A stretch of 64,000 nucleotides of DNA from Blepharisma stoltei (taxonomy: Eukaryota; Ciliophora; Heterotrichea; Heterotrichida; Blepharismidae): NCBI GenBank assembly GCA_914767885.1, contig CAJZBQ010000052.1, forward strand, positions 466,501 to 530,500, given 5' to 3'. Position 1 is the stretch's first letter. Every line of letters starts with the position of its first letter. The position numbers were made by a program, and so were the translations under genes. This document shows, piece by piece, positions 31,026 through 42,198 of the stretch. Under the pieces are notes generated by a model. It did not search any database. It was given only the letters and a program-made list of their open reading frames with translations, and was not told where the DNA came from.

Positions 31026-32626
31026 GAACAACAACGTCCTACTTATAAAGGGAAATATGGAACTGATCCTGTAACTGGCCGTAAAAAGAAAATTTCTAAT
31101 AAATCAATATGGGAAAAAATCAAAAGAAGCATTAGTATGTCAGTAGTTTTCATTTGCATTGGAAGTGCAGTTGTAGCTGTTGCTGCGATCATGATTTATC
31201 GTGACATTTATGCTAGCTATTCATGGGGTCCGCTTTCATGTGCTGTTATCAATGCTCTCCAAATCAGAATTTTAAATTTAATTTATAGAAGAGTTGCGAA
31301 GTTTTTCACTGAGTGGGAAAACTATGAGTATGATACTCTGACTTTTCTATTAATTAGCGTGCTTCTTCTATTCAGCAGATGATTTAGACATGCCTAGACC
31401 TGACCTTTTAAATCTAAAAAGCGACTTTAGGAGCCATATCCTTTGCGTCCTTTATATTGATAAGCCATTGAGAATTCCATCAAATGGCTCACCACATGGT
31501 GAGAGAGTCTTCATAGGGTAGATTACCTATTTGCTACCTATCTCTGAGCATGATCCGCCCTCTTTTGAAGTTAAAGGCAGATATCCCTATGAATCTTGAA
31601 ATCTAAAGAACAGAATTCTAGTCTATGTGCCTAAGCTTTCCTTCCAATGTAGCTGGATAAAGGTCAACTGGTAAAACTGAAATCCATAATAACAAACTTC
31701 GCTGAGGATGGAATAGTTCTCAAAGGGAATTTCGAATTTTATTATATGAGTATGATACTCAGTACAACGATGCCTTATGCATCAAACTATATTTGTTCCA
31801 ATTTGTCAACAGTTACGCCTCACTTATTTATTTAGGATTCATTAAATGCTATGGAGATGAAGACAACTCACAGTGTTTAGATGAGCTATCACTTCAGTTA
31901 GAAGTCATTTTCGTATTTAATGTAATTTGCAACTTTTTCGAATTAGGGGCTCCTTATTGTTCTAACGCTTGGAGAAAGAGAGCTGAAAAAAGACATTTAA
32001 AAGCAATGCATGATTCTGGACATAAAGGGAGAAAAACAATGACTTCTACTGAAAAGCAAGCAAGCTTATCAGAATATGAGACACCATTAGACGATTATAT
32101 GGAACTCATCATTGATTATGGCTATGTCGTTATGTTTTCAGCAGCCTTCCCAATCGTCCCACTAATTGCATTATTCGTGAACATTATTGAAGTCAGGGTT
32201 GACGCATATAAATTATGCTACCTAATGAAAAGACCTTATCCAACCCCTGCAAATTCTATTGGTGAGTGGGAATCTATAGTCAGAACCATTTCTGTTATAG
32301 GAGCTTTAACCAATACAGCAATCATTATTTTCACAGCAAATATTTTCGATTTAACTGATTTCGCTACTAAGTGGGGATATTTCATGGTCATTGAGCACGT
32401 CCTTTTGGTATTTAAGTTTTTAATCAGCAGACAAGTCCCAGATATTCCTAATGATGTCAAGAAAGGATTGATATGGAGCAATAGAATTTCTGACGAAAAG
32501 ATCTATGGAAAGAGCAGCGATGTTGACCAGCAAAGAGTCCTCAGAAATTTATATTTCAAGAACAATCCAAATGCAATTAGGGAAAGATCCATACTAGACC
32601 CAGAAAAGATTGCACTCACGGATTAA
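29251..32626 (+). CDS. Anoctamin / TMEM16 membrane protein, split by two retroposons
   Basis: ATG 29251 (MVKEGTELTEPLIHKSGSAAEKD) to TAA 32624-32626. Removing 602 bp and 422 bp (each retroposon with one duplication copy) leaves 2352 nt, 783 aa, in frame. A cytosolic N-terminus precedes IAMYFAWLGYYVAWLIAPAIIGLVTFI (first membrane helix), then LWIRRQNQLSWMWGTTDIQEVEQQRPTYKGKYG, RVAKFFTEWENYEYDTQYNDALCIKLYLFQFVNSYASLIYLGFIK and ELSLQLEVIFVFNVICNF, all hallmark anoctamin blocks, with later helices MFSAAFPIVPLIALFVNIIE. Family members are Ca-activated chloride channels or lipid scramblases. Which of the two this is cannot be told; EXXE-type Ca ligands are expected in the helices after the second insert. 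Confidence 0.9.
30438..31024. mobile_element. SINE/LINE-like retroposon 1 in the anoctamin gene
   Basis: GGAACAACAACGTCC flanks it (30423-30437, 31025-31039). It ends in a (GTAA) microsatellite after TCACCCCGTAGTGGACGTTA, a typical non-LTR 3' tail, and starts with about three 19-bp repeats of GGCCATGTAGCCTCCC. The duplication contains no TA. Confidence 0.8.
31339..31744. mobile_element. SINE-like retroposon 2 in the anoctamin gene
   Basis: TATGAGTATGATACTC flanks it (31323-31338, 31745-31760). Its inner block TGTAGCTGGATAAAGG ... AAACTGAAATCCATAATAA matches the copine insert 59862-60300. Removal (422 bp) joins NYEYDT to QYNDALCIKLYLFQF in frame. Confidence 0.8.
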
Positions 32627-32665
32627 TTTAAATAATCCATAGTTTAAGCTAAAATCTAAACTGAT

Positions 32666-33097
32666 TTAATTACGTTTATCACCAATTTTCAGATTATTCA
32701 GAATGACTTGTTTGCTGGACTCCATGATTTCTCCCCCTATAATAATTTCATCTAGAATCCCATAAACTTTGTGGAAATTGAAGACCAAATCAAGTTCGCA
32801 TACATTTCCAAAAAATTGGTCAAGAACTTCTACAAATAAATGAATGATTTCCATTATAGAGAGCTCGTTTTCGTCAATATCAACGCCTACTGAAAAGAAA
32901 AGTCCTGCGTATTTTCTGTAAATCACTTTAAAGTTTTTGAATTCAATGAAGTTTGTAAATTTTTGGTCTCTGTTGATGACGAGACGATGAATTTCGTTTT
33001 CTGTTTGGCATTTTTCGTCGTGAGGCACATAGGTATACCATTTGGAGAGTCGGGTTTTGCCTTGGCGATTCTGCAAGAGGAGAAATCGAACTACCAT
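32666..33097 (-). CDS. AP2S1: AP-2 complex subunit sigma
   Basis: 143 aa: [21 protein letters not shown]...[81 protein letters not shown]. The [19 protein letters not shown] and [15 protein letters not shown] blocks match AP-2 sigma along its whole length of about 142. It is the small core subunit of the clathrin adaptor that binds dileucine cargo signals at the plasma membrane. Stops 39 bp from the convergent anoctamin stop and starts 14 bp after the next gene. An AP-1 sigma would be the closest alternative. Confidence 0.93.
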   Translation of the reverse strand: MVVRFLLLQNRQGKTRLSKWYTYVPHDEKCQTENEIHRLVINRDQKFTNFIEFKNFKVIYRKYAGLFFSVGVDIDENELSIMEIIHLFVEVLDQFFGNVCELDLVFNFHKVYGILDEIIIGGEIMESSKQVILNNLKIGDKRN

Positions 33098-33111
33098 TAT
33101 AAATTATTTGA

Positions 33112-33669
33112 TTAAATTGCTAACTTATTTGTGAGTTTATTATACTGTCTATTAATAAATTGGGATAGCCTGACTTCTTCTTGCTTTTTAGAAAGAAGTT
33201 CGTTTTCTTTTTCTAATTTAGATGAATCAGAATCGATTTTAGTTCTGCTCATAATGTTTATAAAGTTTAGCTTTGATACAAGTCCTGGGTCAACAGCTAA
33301 GCTGTACTCTTTTTTTATTTTTGGGTTATCTAGCTTCAGAAATTCGATTTTTTGTTTCAATATTTTCATTTTCGGGTTATACTTTTTAGGCTTCCTATTT
33401 TCTAATAATTTTATCTTCTTGAGCATCCCAATCTTTTTTTCAATTATTTCTCTTCTTTTAGCTTCACTCTCAGTAAAATCAAAATCGCTTTTATATTCTT
33501 CACTTTCATAACTTTCATAACTTTTTTTACTTTCTTCATTTTCTTCACTAACAAATTCATCGCTATAGACTTCACTGCTTTCATAATCATAATAACTTTC
33601 AATTGTTTCAGTTCTTATCGCGCTGTCCAACTCTTCTGAAATCTGCGTTTGAATATTTTCCTCATCCAT
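33112..33669 (-). CDS. Acidic, coiled-coil protein of unknown function
   Basis: 185 aa from ATG 33669. The first 70 residues are very acidic with Ser/Tyr (YDYESSEVYSDEFVSEENEES, ESYESEEYKSDFDF). The rest is Lys/Glu-rich and predicted helical (IIEKKIGMLKKIKLLENRKPKKYNPKMKILKQKIEFL, KLEKENELLSKKQEEVRLSQF). No domain recognised. Sits 14 bp upstream of the AP-2 sigma start on the same strand. Confidence 0.65.
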   Translation of the reverse strand: MDEENIQTQISEELDSAIRTETIESYYDYESSEVYSDEFVSEENEESKKSYESYESEEYKSDFDFTESEAKRREIIEKKIGMLKKIKLLENRKPKKYNPKMKILKQKIEFLKLDNPKIKKEYSLAVDPGLVSKLNFINIMSRTKIDSDSSKLEKENELLSKKQEEVRLSQFINRQYNKLTNKLAI

Positions 33670-33803
33670 TTTAACTTTATTATGAAATCTTCATTTATAA
33701 ATAGGGATTTGTTAGAAGTATTGCTTAATAACCTAGAAAGCAGAGGATCGATATATGATGATTAAAGATGTTACATTTATTACCATTTTAAAGCATTTTA
33801 GCC

Positions 33804-35420
33804 TTATTTAGCGTCAAGCAACTTCAAGAGATCAGGATTTGTCGACCAAGCCTTTCTAAGAACTTCAATAGCTTCTTGAACTTTGATAAGCAAAAGAGGT
33901 GGGTTCTGCAATAGTCCAAGGAGTTCAGCATTGTCCATTTCAAGAAGCATCCCAGTAATTTTGCCGGCAATCTGTTGGCTTGAGTTCTTAAGGACTTGAG
34001 GGTACACAGCTTCGCCAATCATTCTTTTCTTGATATCAGCAGATGCAGCATTAAAGTCACTTATATTAAAAGGTAGCTGAGGCTGTGGGACAGGCTGAGG
34101 CTGAGCAGGTGGTGGGTAATGAACAAAAGGCTGGGTTATGAGCATTTGGCTAGGAGCTTCTGCCTTTGGCCGAGCTGCTGCAAATCCAGGGACTCTCATA
34201 CCTCTGCCTCTCCCCATCATGTTCCCCATCATCCCATACTCTCACATTTGGCTTTGGATTTTTCTCATCTTCATCATTCCTACCAGTTTTGCGACTTCTT
34301 CTCTTGGCTTCCAATGAGCTACAAACAGCTTATTCCCTTCTAGTGATGTATCCCTCAAAACAGCCAGTGCTTTATTTGCACTCTCAGCTTTAACATAGCA
34401 CACATATGCAATCCCTCTCGGAGTCATCTCTTTGATTTGTCGCCCATCTTCAAACTTCACATTTTCTGTCTTTGGAATCAAAACTGATTCAACCTGCCCA
34501 TAAGTTTCGCAGATTTTCTTCAGTTTTTCTTCATCAATCGAGGTAGGGATTCCTCTGATATAGAGATTTCTCCTTTTCCACTCCTCAATTTTCTTCTGAT
34601 AATTAGCCTTGTTAATTGCCAGCCTCAAAGCTTTTTTCATATGTGGGACTACAAACCATGTGAAATTTCCTTCAGCTCTTCCATTCATATCACTTGCAGC
34701 TTTTCTTGCGTTTTCTGCTGTATCAAAGCAGACGAAGCCGAAATATCTTGGTTGGCCTTGGAATTCGTTTTTCATGATGACGTGAGATGTGATTTCTCCA
34801 AAAGTGGAAAATCGCTTGTGAAGATCTTCATCAGTTAATGAGGAATCAAAGCCTCTCACATATAGGTTGCGGTTGTTTGATAGGTCATTTCGCTCTTTCA
34901 TTGGGACGAATTTTTCAACAATAAGTCTGCTTCCATTAAGCTCCAAATTTTTGGCTGATTCTAATGCTAATTTGGCTGATTCTTGCTTTTCAAACTGGAC
35001 AAAGCCGTAGCCTCTGGGGCGCTCGTTGGAGTCATAAACTAGCTTTGTAGACAAAATGCTACCATAAGGACTAAATAAGTTATCTAGCTCTTTGCTTGTG
35101 ACGCCTTCAGGGAGGTTGTTGATGAATAAATTTGCTTCTGGGTCGCGCTCTTTGCAGTATTTCATGACTCTTATGTGCTTTCCTTTGATGTCAAGACCAT
35201 TCAATTCAACTCTTGCTGTGTTGGCCTGAATTGGGTCTGTGAAACTCACGAAGGCAAAACCTAATGAAATACGTGTATCGATATGCCGAAGAACTCTAAT
35301 ATAAACCACTTGGCCATACTTTGAAGTTGTTTGAAATAGGTCAGATTCAGAAACACTTGGGTGAAGGTCTCCAATAAAAATCTGAGCTCCTTGATTACTT
35401 GCTTTTCCTTGGACTTGCAT
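33804..35420 (-). CDS. PABPC1: Poly(A)-binding protein, four RRMs and MLLE domain
   Basis: 538 aa from ATG 35420 (MQVQGKASNQGAQIFIGDLHPSV) to TAA 33804, with TGA near 34241 as Trp. Four RRMs with RNP2/RNP1 pairs: IFIGDL/LGFAFVSF, LFINNLP/RGYGFVQF, LYVRGFD/RYFGFVCF, LYIRGIP/RGIAYVCY. The linker is Pro/Gln/Met-rich (GMMGNMMGRGRGM, PPPAQPQPVPQPQ) and ends in MLLE/PABC: EAVYPQVLKNSSQQIAGKITGMLLEMDNAELLGLLQNPPLLLIKVQEAIEVL. It binds mRNA poly(A) tails and recruits PAM2 partners. A slightly upstream TTG start is not needed. Confidence 0.95.
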
Positions 35421-36038
35421 TATTATCCTTAAAGACAAATGCTATAATGGCATCCATTTATCTAAACATTTAGAGCGAAACAATGAGAAGAGGTGGAATC
35501 AAGAGATAGGCATTAGAATAACAGTTAATAATTAATTAAAAATCGATTTTAACAGTAATTTATTATTTATGAAAACAATTTGATTTTATTGAACTAAACT
35601 AATTAAAACTAAAAAATATCTTGCTTGGTCAAATATATTGCATATCCCTCAAGACTTTTACACAGAATTTCTATAAATGCTTTTTAGCTTTAAGAAATCA
35701 TTGTAGTATAGTCAAATCATACATTTTAAAATAAAAGGATTTAATGGAAATAAAAAATCATAATGATTAATATAACTTATTCCACAATCATTACTTAATA
35801 ATATTAATCAATAATCAAATCTTAAAAAAAAACCAAAAAGATGCAAAAATCGCAGAATAAAAGCTCTTTCTGAATCTTTAAATAATCATCTCACTTCTAA
35901 TAAAAATTATATCATCTCAACTAGGGATGCCCAGAATTGTCTCCATTTACTAAATGTCAGTTAGATTTTTTAAAATTTAAAATAAGTTCGGGGCTCTTTT
36001 TTGGGAAAATTATGCTTAATTAATTATGGTTTATCAGT
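35421..36038. other. Intergenic AT-rich spacer
   Basis: About 620 bp between the PABP start and the stop of the next minus-strand gene. Very AT-rich, poly-A and poly-T tracts. No open frame, repeat or RNA recognised. It must contain the PABP upstream region. Confidence 0.6.
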
Positions 36039-36551
36039 TTATATTTGTGCAATGATTTCATTGATTGTGTTGATGCAGCCAATTTTAGTTTCTGGCACGA
36101 TCTTCAAGTCCCTCAAAGCGAGATCAACCTTTTTCTTCAATCTTGCGAAATTTATATTTTCAGTCATTGTTTTTGGTGTTTCTTTTTCTATTTCTATTTG
36201 TTCTTTAATCTCCCAGCAAACCCTTCTAATTATTTCGTATTTTTGCGGATTTATTCTAAATCGTGCAATTCTGAGATGCTCAATACATTGATTTGTGATC
36301 TTGAGCACGATTTGCCTTCTCTTCCTATAAAGTATTTTTGCCATAAGGTGTATATGCGAATTCTGTGCTTGGAAGTCAAGCTCAGTGATTTCGTCAGTCA
36401 TAATAAGCCTTTCTATACGCTTTCTTGAGTCATCTATTTGCTGCTCGATTGACTGAGTAAGAGTTTGGAGGCATTGTAGCTCTGAGTCCAAATTATCAGA
36501 TTTTGCGCCTAAAGTCTTAGCGAATGAAGCCCATCTGTAGAGATCCTGCAT
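36039..36551 (-). CDS. Coiled-coil protein of unknown function
   Basis: 170 aa from ATG 36551 (MQDLYRWASFAKTLGAKSDNLDSELQCLQTLTQSIEQQIDDSRKRI). Nearly all helical with heptad-like spacing, an EITELDFQAQNSHIHLMAKI segment and a basic stretch KILYRKRRQIVLKITNQC. It resembles small subunits of microtubule or kinetochore assemblies in style, but no family is recognised. No inserts. Neighbours give no functional hint. Confidence 0.6.
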   Translation of the reverse strand: MQDLYRWASFAKTLGAKSDNLDSELQCLQTLTQSIEQQIDDSRKRIERLIMTDEITELDFQAQNSHIHLMAKILYRKRRQIVLKITNQCIEHLRIARFRINPQKYEIIRRVCWEIKEQIEIEKETPKTMTENINFARLKKKVDLALRDLKIVPETKIGCINTINEIIAQI

Positions 36552-37590
36552 TTTTCTTTAAATTATATTGATAAACGGATACTTCGCTTGAAGTGTTTTT
36601 ATGCTAACCTAATATGGTGCAGGACAAAAATGTTCTGTTAGAGATTTTACTTAGACCGAAAATTATTAAAGAATAAAAGCAAAGAAAGAGGTGATTTTTA
36701 AAATCTGCACGACTTTGGATACCAGCTAAGAAGTATTGAACTTATATAAAGAGCTTGGCCAAAAAGCCAGTAAGATAAATTAAGCAGATTCTTTATTTTG
36801 GATTGCATGCTTCCATAAACTGTAAATGCTTTTATTTAAGTTTGATATGACTTATCCAAAGTTCTTCAGACTGCTCCAATCATAAAGCTAACGATAACCA
36901 ACTAAGCAGCTTCCATTATTTTTAGATTCCGTAAAAACTAATTTTGGATACAAGGCTACCAGGAATCAATTTAAAAGCAAAATTATTTTGTTAAGCTCTG
37001 TTCCTAATAATTCTCTTAATTTTAATTATATTCTTCTTTATAAACTTTCCCAAAGAGCCAGAATTAATAATTCAAAAGTTCAAGCTGACTGTTATTGATG
37101 TATTTTAGCTATTCATACATTAATAGAATATTTTTATATATCTTTGCGCAGAAAGCTCATAACACTTCAATAAACACCTCAGTTTGGTTTTATTTTTTGC
37201 AATTTTTGATTTATCACAAGCTCATTTGGGCTGCCTCCCAAAGGATATATATTTTAAAAAATGCAATTGTTCTAAAAATAGAGAAATCATAGCATATTGC
37301 AAATGGCTTGGAATCCTCCATATTGGCTTAATTTTGGTTATTCGTTATAGCACTCTTGAATAGGGTTTTCTAAAAAATGCTTACCAATCTTAAGTGCTAA
37401 TAAATAAGTGAATCTTGCTTGCGAAAATCTCAATTCCAATTAATTCTATAATCAACTATAATTTTCAATGAGAACATTTTCTCCTATCTAGAAAAAAATT
37501 GTTTCGCTTTTCACGGCTCTTTTATAGAGTTTTGTCTCTTCTATTCAACGGATTAATGCTAAATTTCCCCATTTTCCCATTTATTAGAAA
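36552..37590. other. Large intergenic spacer
   Basis: About 1040 bp between divergent genes (minus start 36551, plus start 37591). AT-rich. A plus-strand frame at 37095-37292 is Phe/Ile-rich and looks like chance. No repeat, tRNA or MITE end recognised. Could hold a non-coding RNA but nothing in the sequence shows it. Confidence 0.55.
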
Positions 37591-38685
37591 ATGTTGTGGC
37601 TTTCTCTTTTCTTCACCTCATATGTGTCGGCTCAAATGTGCAGAGTCTTATCAATGCAGGGTGGTGCAAGTTTTGGCTCCTATGAAGGAGGAGTCTTAAC
37701 CGCTATGGTAAACCTGCTTCCACCTACTGAAGTTCAATACAATGCAGTTGTTGGAATTTCAGCAGGATCCTTAAATTCTCTCCTCCTTGCAATATTCCCT
37801 ATGGGCCAAGAGCTGAATGCAACCCAGCTGATTTATAACGTGTATTATAATCTCGACGGTGCCCAAGATGTCTATATCGACTGGAAAGGTGGAGTCATTG
37901 AAGGATTGACCTTAAGAAGTGGGCTTTATAACAACGAGCCATTGAGAAAAACAATTGCAAAATACTTCACATCGTTGAAAAGGAACATTACCGTTGGAAG
38001 CTGCAACATTGGCACTGGAGAATTTATGACTTGGAATGAAACTGTAGGAAATGCAAATATTCAGGAGGCTGCTATTTGTTCGTCTTCAATTCCAGGATTT
38101 TTCCCTATGCAAAGCTTCCAAGGAAATAACTATGTTGATGGGGGGACGATTTATTCAAATGATATTTTTGATGCCGTGAAGAGGTGTTATGCTGTGACTG
38201 GGAATTATTCTTTGATTACTGTTGATGCGTTAGCATGCTTTGGTGATAAATTAAATACAGCAAAATCTATGCTCTTTTTAGAGTTTGTGCAGAGAAATAG
38301 GGCGATGATTAATAAATTTTAGATGCAATAATATATTTAGTAATAGACAGTTATTTTCAGACTATTTATAAGTGTGAATAATTTGAAATCATTGGAAGTG
38401 AAGCTACGAGCTGACGAAATCCGCAGCTATGATTCAGGTTTAAGTGAGCTTTATTATGCAATGGAGGCGTATCCAGATGTGAATTTCAGATATTATATCC
38501 AGCCTAGCGTTTCACTTGGAAAAGTGCCTTTAAACTTCACCCACGCTGCGTTGATGTACAATTATGATGTCGGTATGAAAGACGCTCAAAATATCATCAA
38601 CAATAAAATCTTTGCAAGGCAAATTATCAATGACTGGATTGCGAAAAATGGTGGTGTCAATAAGCGCGAAACCATCATTATTTAA
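37591..38685 (+). CDS. Patatin-like phospholipase, secreted, split by a short insert
   Basis: ATG 37591 gives a signal peptide (MLWLSLFFTSYVSAQ). RVLSMQGGASFGSYEGGVL is the oxyanion glycine loop, VVGISAGSLNSLLL the nucleophile elbow GxSxG with the catalytic Ser, and NNYVDGGTIYSND carries the catalytic Asp (DGG). The frame stops at 38320; removing about 54 bp between TAs (38315-38368) joins RNRAMIN to ISVNNLKSLEVKLRADEIRSY and runs to TAA 38685, total 1041 nt, 346 aa. The Ser-Asp dyad is complete. It hydrolyses acyl groups from phospholipids, here probably in a digestive or secretory compartment. Confidence 0.85.
38315..38368. mobile_element. Very short TA-bounded insert in the patatin gene
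   Basis: About 54 bp, AT-rich, with TAG/TAA stops in all frames between 38320 and 38368. TA cuts at 38313-38314 and 38367-38368 keep the frame; a 57-bp version is equally possible. No GT...AG pair of usual intron length fits. Confidence 0.5.
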
Positions 38686-38914
38686 TATATTCTTAATGAT
38701 AAGTAGAAATCACTTAAAATTAATCTTAAATGCTATTATTCAAGAGAAAAATTTGATTTTATTCATACTATAATTTTATTTAGATTACAAAAGAGGAAGA
38801 AATCGCTTTAAATGAGCTAAAAAATTAAGATCAATATATTTAAAACTTTTATTACATTTTAAATCTTTTTGTTTAATAGATAAGTTAATTAAAACGTTTA
38901 CACCATTTTTTAAA

Positions 38915-39778
38915 ATGCAAGATAAAGCACCTTCCAGACGAGAAAGCAACTCGCCCCAAGCCCCCAGAATTCCTAAATCAAAAGATGCACTTTTTCTATC
39001 AGTTCTTAATAAACTCCCTGCAGAAGAAGACAAGCGCGAAGAGCACAATTTCTTCATAAGAAGAGTAAAGATTATATAGAGAGATATCCCAATAGCTGAT
39101 CCTTCTTCAAACCCCCGAAACCCTCCTCCAGTAAAAATTCGTCCTCATAAGCCATCAATAACAAAAGGCCCTTCTGAAGAAAACTCTCGAAAAACTTCCC
39201 CAAAACCTCCTGAAGAAGAAAATAAACAAATTTACCCTCAGAGAATGAAAAACATTAGGCCAAATCAGCCAAGACAAAAACAATTAAAGCCAGAAAAAGA
39301 AGAGCACGCGGTCAACCTTAGCAATTTATCAAATATTATTAATGAAATGAAAGATATGCTGGGAAACATGCCCGTTGTAAACGACGCACTTAATAAGTCG
39401 ACTGAAAATACTGTCTATAGCAAACGAAAGTTTAGGAAATCTAGACCTTCAATAGCTCAGCCCAGTCCAAAAGCAAATGTTTCGCGTGAAAAAATTTCTC
39501 TTCATGATAAAAGCTTTAAGAACTCTGAAAAATTTCGACCGTATTTAATGAAGTCAAAACCAAGCAAAAAGATGCTAGCTCCGAGGTTAAGTTCGAGACA
39601 CTCTATGAATAGGCCGAAAAGCCATAAATCTCCAAAGGCACTGCCGAATATAAAACCTAAGTCTTCAATAGATATTGAAGCAATACAGAGCTTCTTTATT
39701 GATTTCCATGCTAAAAGTAAATTGCTGCTTGGGAATCTGGAAAGAAGTGTACTTGGTGATAATAGTGTTTGTAAGTAA
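38915..39778 (+). CDS. Basic, disordered protein of unknown function with a 15-nt intron
   Basis: ATG 38915 (MQDKAPSRRESNSPQAPRIPKSKDALFLSVLNKLPAEEDKREEHNFFIRR), intron 39065-39079, then RDIPIADPSSNPRNPPPVKIRPHKPS... to TAA 39776-39778; 849 nt, 282 aa. It is Lys/Ser/Pro-rich throughout with a short helical part (NLSNLSNIINEMKDMLGNMPVVNDALNKS) and a C-terminal helix (IDIEAIQSFFIDFHAKSKLLLGNLE). No domain is recognised. The opposite-strand frame at 38785-39057 is its shadow. Confidence 0.65.
39065..39079 (+). other. 15-nt intron
   Basis: GTAAAGATTATATAG: 15 nt, GTA...TAG, contains the stop that otherwise ends the frame. Removal joins FFIRR to RDIPIADPS. Confidence 0.8.
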
Positions 39779-39841
39779 TTTTTAATTACCATTTTTAGTT
39801 ACGAACTTGATTGATTATTATCTTAAGATATCTCTAAGAAA

Positions 39842-40108
39842 TTATTGTCTCATGGGCCCTAAACCTGTCAAAGGATCTGTGCCTAAAGGTCTTCGAAATA
39901 GCAAAATATGAGGCTCTGGATTATGTATTGCATAATGGACCCATCCTCTACTCTGTTGGACTCCCAAAGTCCTCCACTCTGTTTCTGTTAATAATCGGCT
40001 TCTAGGCATTCTTTTATAAACATTCTTCGGTAAATGCACATGACGGTACTCATAGACATCGTCTTCATACTTTTCTGAATAGTCTATTTCTTGAGGGAAG
40101 TGAGGCAT
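39842..40108 (-). CDS. CKS1: Cyclin-dependent kinase regulatory subunit CKS1
   Basis: 88 aa: [79 protein letters not shown]. YRHVx[18 protein letters not shown] and [14 protein letters not shown] are the CKS signatures, with the HxPEPH hinge that controls domain swapping. CKS proteins bind CDKs and phosphosites to promote multisite phosphorylation. Full length and uninterrupted. Confidence 0.95.
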   Translation of the reverse strand: MPHFPQEIDYSEKYEDDVYEYRHVHLPKNVYKRMPRSRLLTETEWRTLGVQQSRGWVHYAIHNPEPHILLFRRPLGTDPLTGLGPMRQ

Positions 40109-40439
40109 TTAAATTCAAAATTATTCTTATCAAAAAATGGAGCTAAATTTTTCTTCTTCTTAGATACCGTTAACAGTAAATTTATTATAACTATTTATTA
40201 TGAATAGCCTATAAAGAGAATTTTTTGGCCAGCCAAGTTTAAATTTTGTTTGCCTCGTAGTTTTGTAAGCAATGTCCGATTATGCAAAAATGCTCAAAAT
40301 AAGCTATTCTTCATAAAATTAATATATTTAACAAAGAATGTAAAAAAAAACTTTTATTTGCATCAAAGTAGAGAAATGTTTGAATGCTAATAAATATGTT
40401 GAAAAATATTTAAATGAACGCTAATTAATTAATAGCTAA
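40109..40439. other. Intergenic AT-rich spacer
   Basis: About 330 bp between the divergent starts of CKS1 (minus) and the Cys-rich surface protein (plus). AT-rich; no frame or repeat recognised. Both upstream regions lie here. Confidence 0.55.
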
Positions 40440-41628
40440 ATGAAGCACGCAAGCCTGATACTACTTTTCATAGCTTCATTGGCCTGGACTATGGAAACTT
40501 CAAGTTGCTCAAAATTAGTTTGTGGCAGTGCTGGAAGTTCTACTTCAGGAGCTTGTGTAACTGTGACTGATAAAACTGTCACTCTTAACCCTTGCCCAAG
40601 TGCCTCATCATGCGGCGGTAATAGTCAATTTTATGGAGCAGCTAATCACACTTCTGCAGATTGTAGCCCTGATTCTTCACCAAGCTCAAGTGAAACTACA
40701 TGCCCAGATTCCTCTAAAGCAGGTATGCGCTGTTAAATTGGATTCTTATTTTTCTGAGAATTCAGTTATTATTAAACTATTAATATTCAGACATCATAAT
40801 TTATTCAATCTAGTGCAGTATACCCTAAATACTTATGAATACTGCTGCCAAAATTCAGATTGCTACAGCAAAAATTGTGACTCCTCCAAGCATTGTGTAG
40901 GAGTTCCTTCACGTCAAACCTGCTCATCAGATTCTCAATGTGAGCCCAATTATTTTTGTTCCAGCAGTGAATGCATAAAATGTTATAGCGAAGGCGACTC
41001 ATGCACTGGAGATGTCCAGTGCAAGCTTGGATATGGCTGCAATTACAATGAATGTACAAGATATTGGTCCTTAGATAACGGCTCATCAACACAAAGTGCA
41101 GTTTTTTGCAAATCAAACTTCATGTATAAAAACTATTGTGACAGCGCTGATATTTATGTACAATCAGACAAGCTTTCAGATCCATGAAAATGCACAGTCG
41201 GGGATACCTGCACTTACAAATATAATTTTAATGGAGCGACTATAGGAACACAAAGCTGCTTATGTGATGGTAAAGGAAGCACAACAGGATATTGCCCAAT
41301 TTCAAATAGTTTTAATTTGAAAGGATTCGATGATAAGTTTTACCCGAGATTTGCATACACAAATGGAGACTGTGCTGGCAGCTATGGAAGAAAAACGGAT
41401 TTAGCAAATGATTTAAGTAGACTTGTTTATTGCAATTCTATTGATCAGGATGGATATAATTATTATAGCAGCATGGTATCAATTAAGAAAGCTTGGCCAC
41501 TTTATAGCTCTGGAGAAATTGATAAATGTGCGTTGGATATGAAAATTTTTGATCCGTCTTATAGTATGGGTTCATGGAGTAGTGGCGAAATGCTTCTAAT
41601 TTCTAGTTTATTTATGATCTTTAACTAA
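40440..41628 (+). CDS. Secreted Cys-rich protein with likely GPI anchor, split by a 97-bp insert
   Basis: ATG 40440 has a signal peptide (MKHASLILLFIASLAWTMETSSC). Removing 97 bp (40726-40822) between TAs joins CPDSSKAG to TLNTYEYCCQNSDCYSKNC, giving 1092 nt, 363 aa. The body is built of C-x5-6-C modules (CSSDSQCEPNYFCSSSECIKC, CTGDVQCKLGYGCNYNEC), like Dickkopf-type or ciliate surface-antigen repeats. The C-terminus MGSWSSGEMLLISSLFMIFN is hydrophobic after a small-residue stretch, as in GPI-anchored proteins. It may be a cell-surface antigen or adhesin; the fold is not identified. Confidence 0.7.
40726..40822. mobile_element. Short TA-bounded insert
   Basis: 97 bp between GGTATGCGC and AGTATACC; TA 40724-40725 and TA 40821-40822. 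AT-rich, with stops in the host frame. Frame arithmetic (97 = 1 mod 3) matches the two coding frames. Confidence 0.65.
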
Positions 41629-42198
41629 AATAATTGCTTTCTTCAACTAATTTGCATATATATTCTAATTCAACAGCATTGATGACTTTTATTCTAATGC
41701 ATATCTTATATATAGCAGAGTCTAAAAATGTTGTTATTTTTCCTTGAATATATTAAAATTTTTTTTCGCCAAATTTTATGACTGATGATTTGAACTCTCT
41801 AAAATCTAATGAGAAGACCAGGATTGCGATAAAATAAAAGCTAAACAGTTGTTCTATTAGTAAATAAATCGCTTACTCCTTCATTCTTGATTAAACGTGT
41901 CAATTAAAATTTCAAAAAAACCCGGAAAATTACCCCTTAAAACTACTATATATTTTGATAATTGCAGTATTATGGCTCTCTTAAGCAATTCTAATAAAGT
42001 TTTTAGCATGTTTACTAATATATTGCATGCTCTATTTTTCCCACTCGTGCCTAAAATATTTTTATGAAAAAATTGTCATTAAAAAATTTTATTTTTTTTA
42101 GACATCTTTAAATCACTTGCTTGATTGAGTGATTGTAGTTGATTAAGGATGAAAGGCAGTTATTATAAAATAAGCATAATCAGAAAAGTCATATAATA
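41629..42198. other. Intergenic AT-rich spacer
   Basis: 570 bp between two plus-strand genes. AT-rich with a few TA-rich blocks; no coding frame, hairpin or repeat of note. Confidence 0.55.

Noticed and set aside
32627-32665. Possible operon linking AP-2 sigma, the acidic protein and PABP
   Set aside because: Spacers of 14-40 bp occur between many genes here regardless of strand; this is general compactness rather than evidence for co-transcription.
37095-37292. 65-aa plus-strand ORF
   Set aside because: AT-driven Phe/Ile/Tyr-rich composition, no motif and no neighbouring frame that it could join.
38785-39057. 90-aa minus-strand gene
   Set aside because: It is the antisense shadow of the plus gene 38915-39778, whose 15-nt intron and downstream frame explain the region better.
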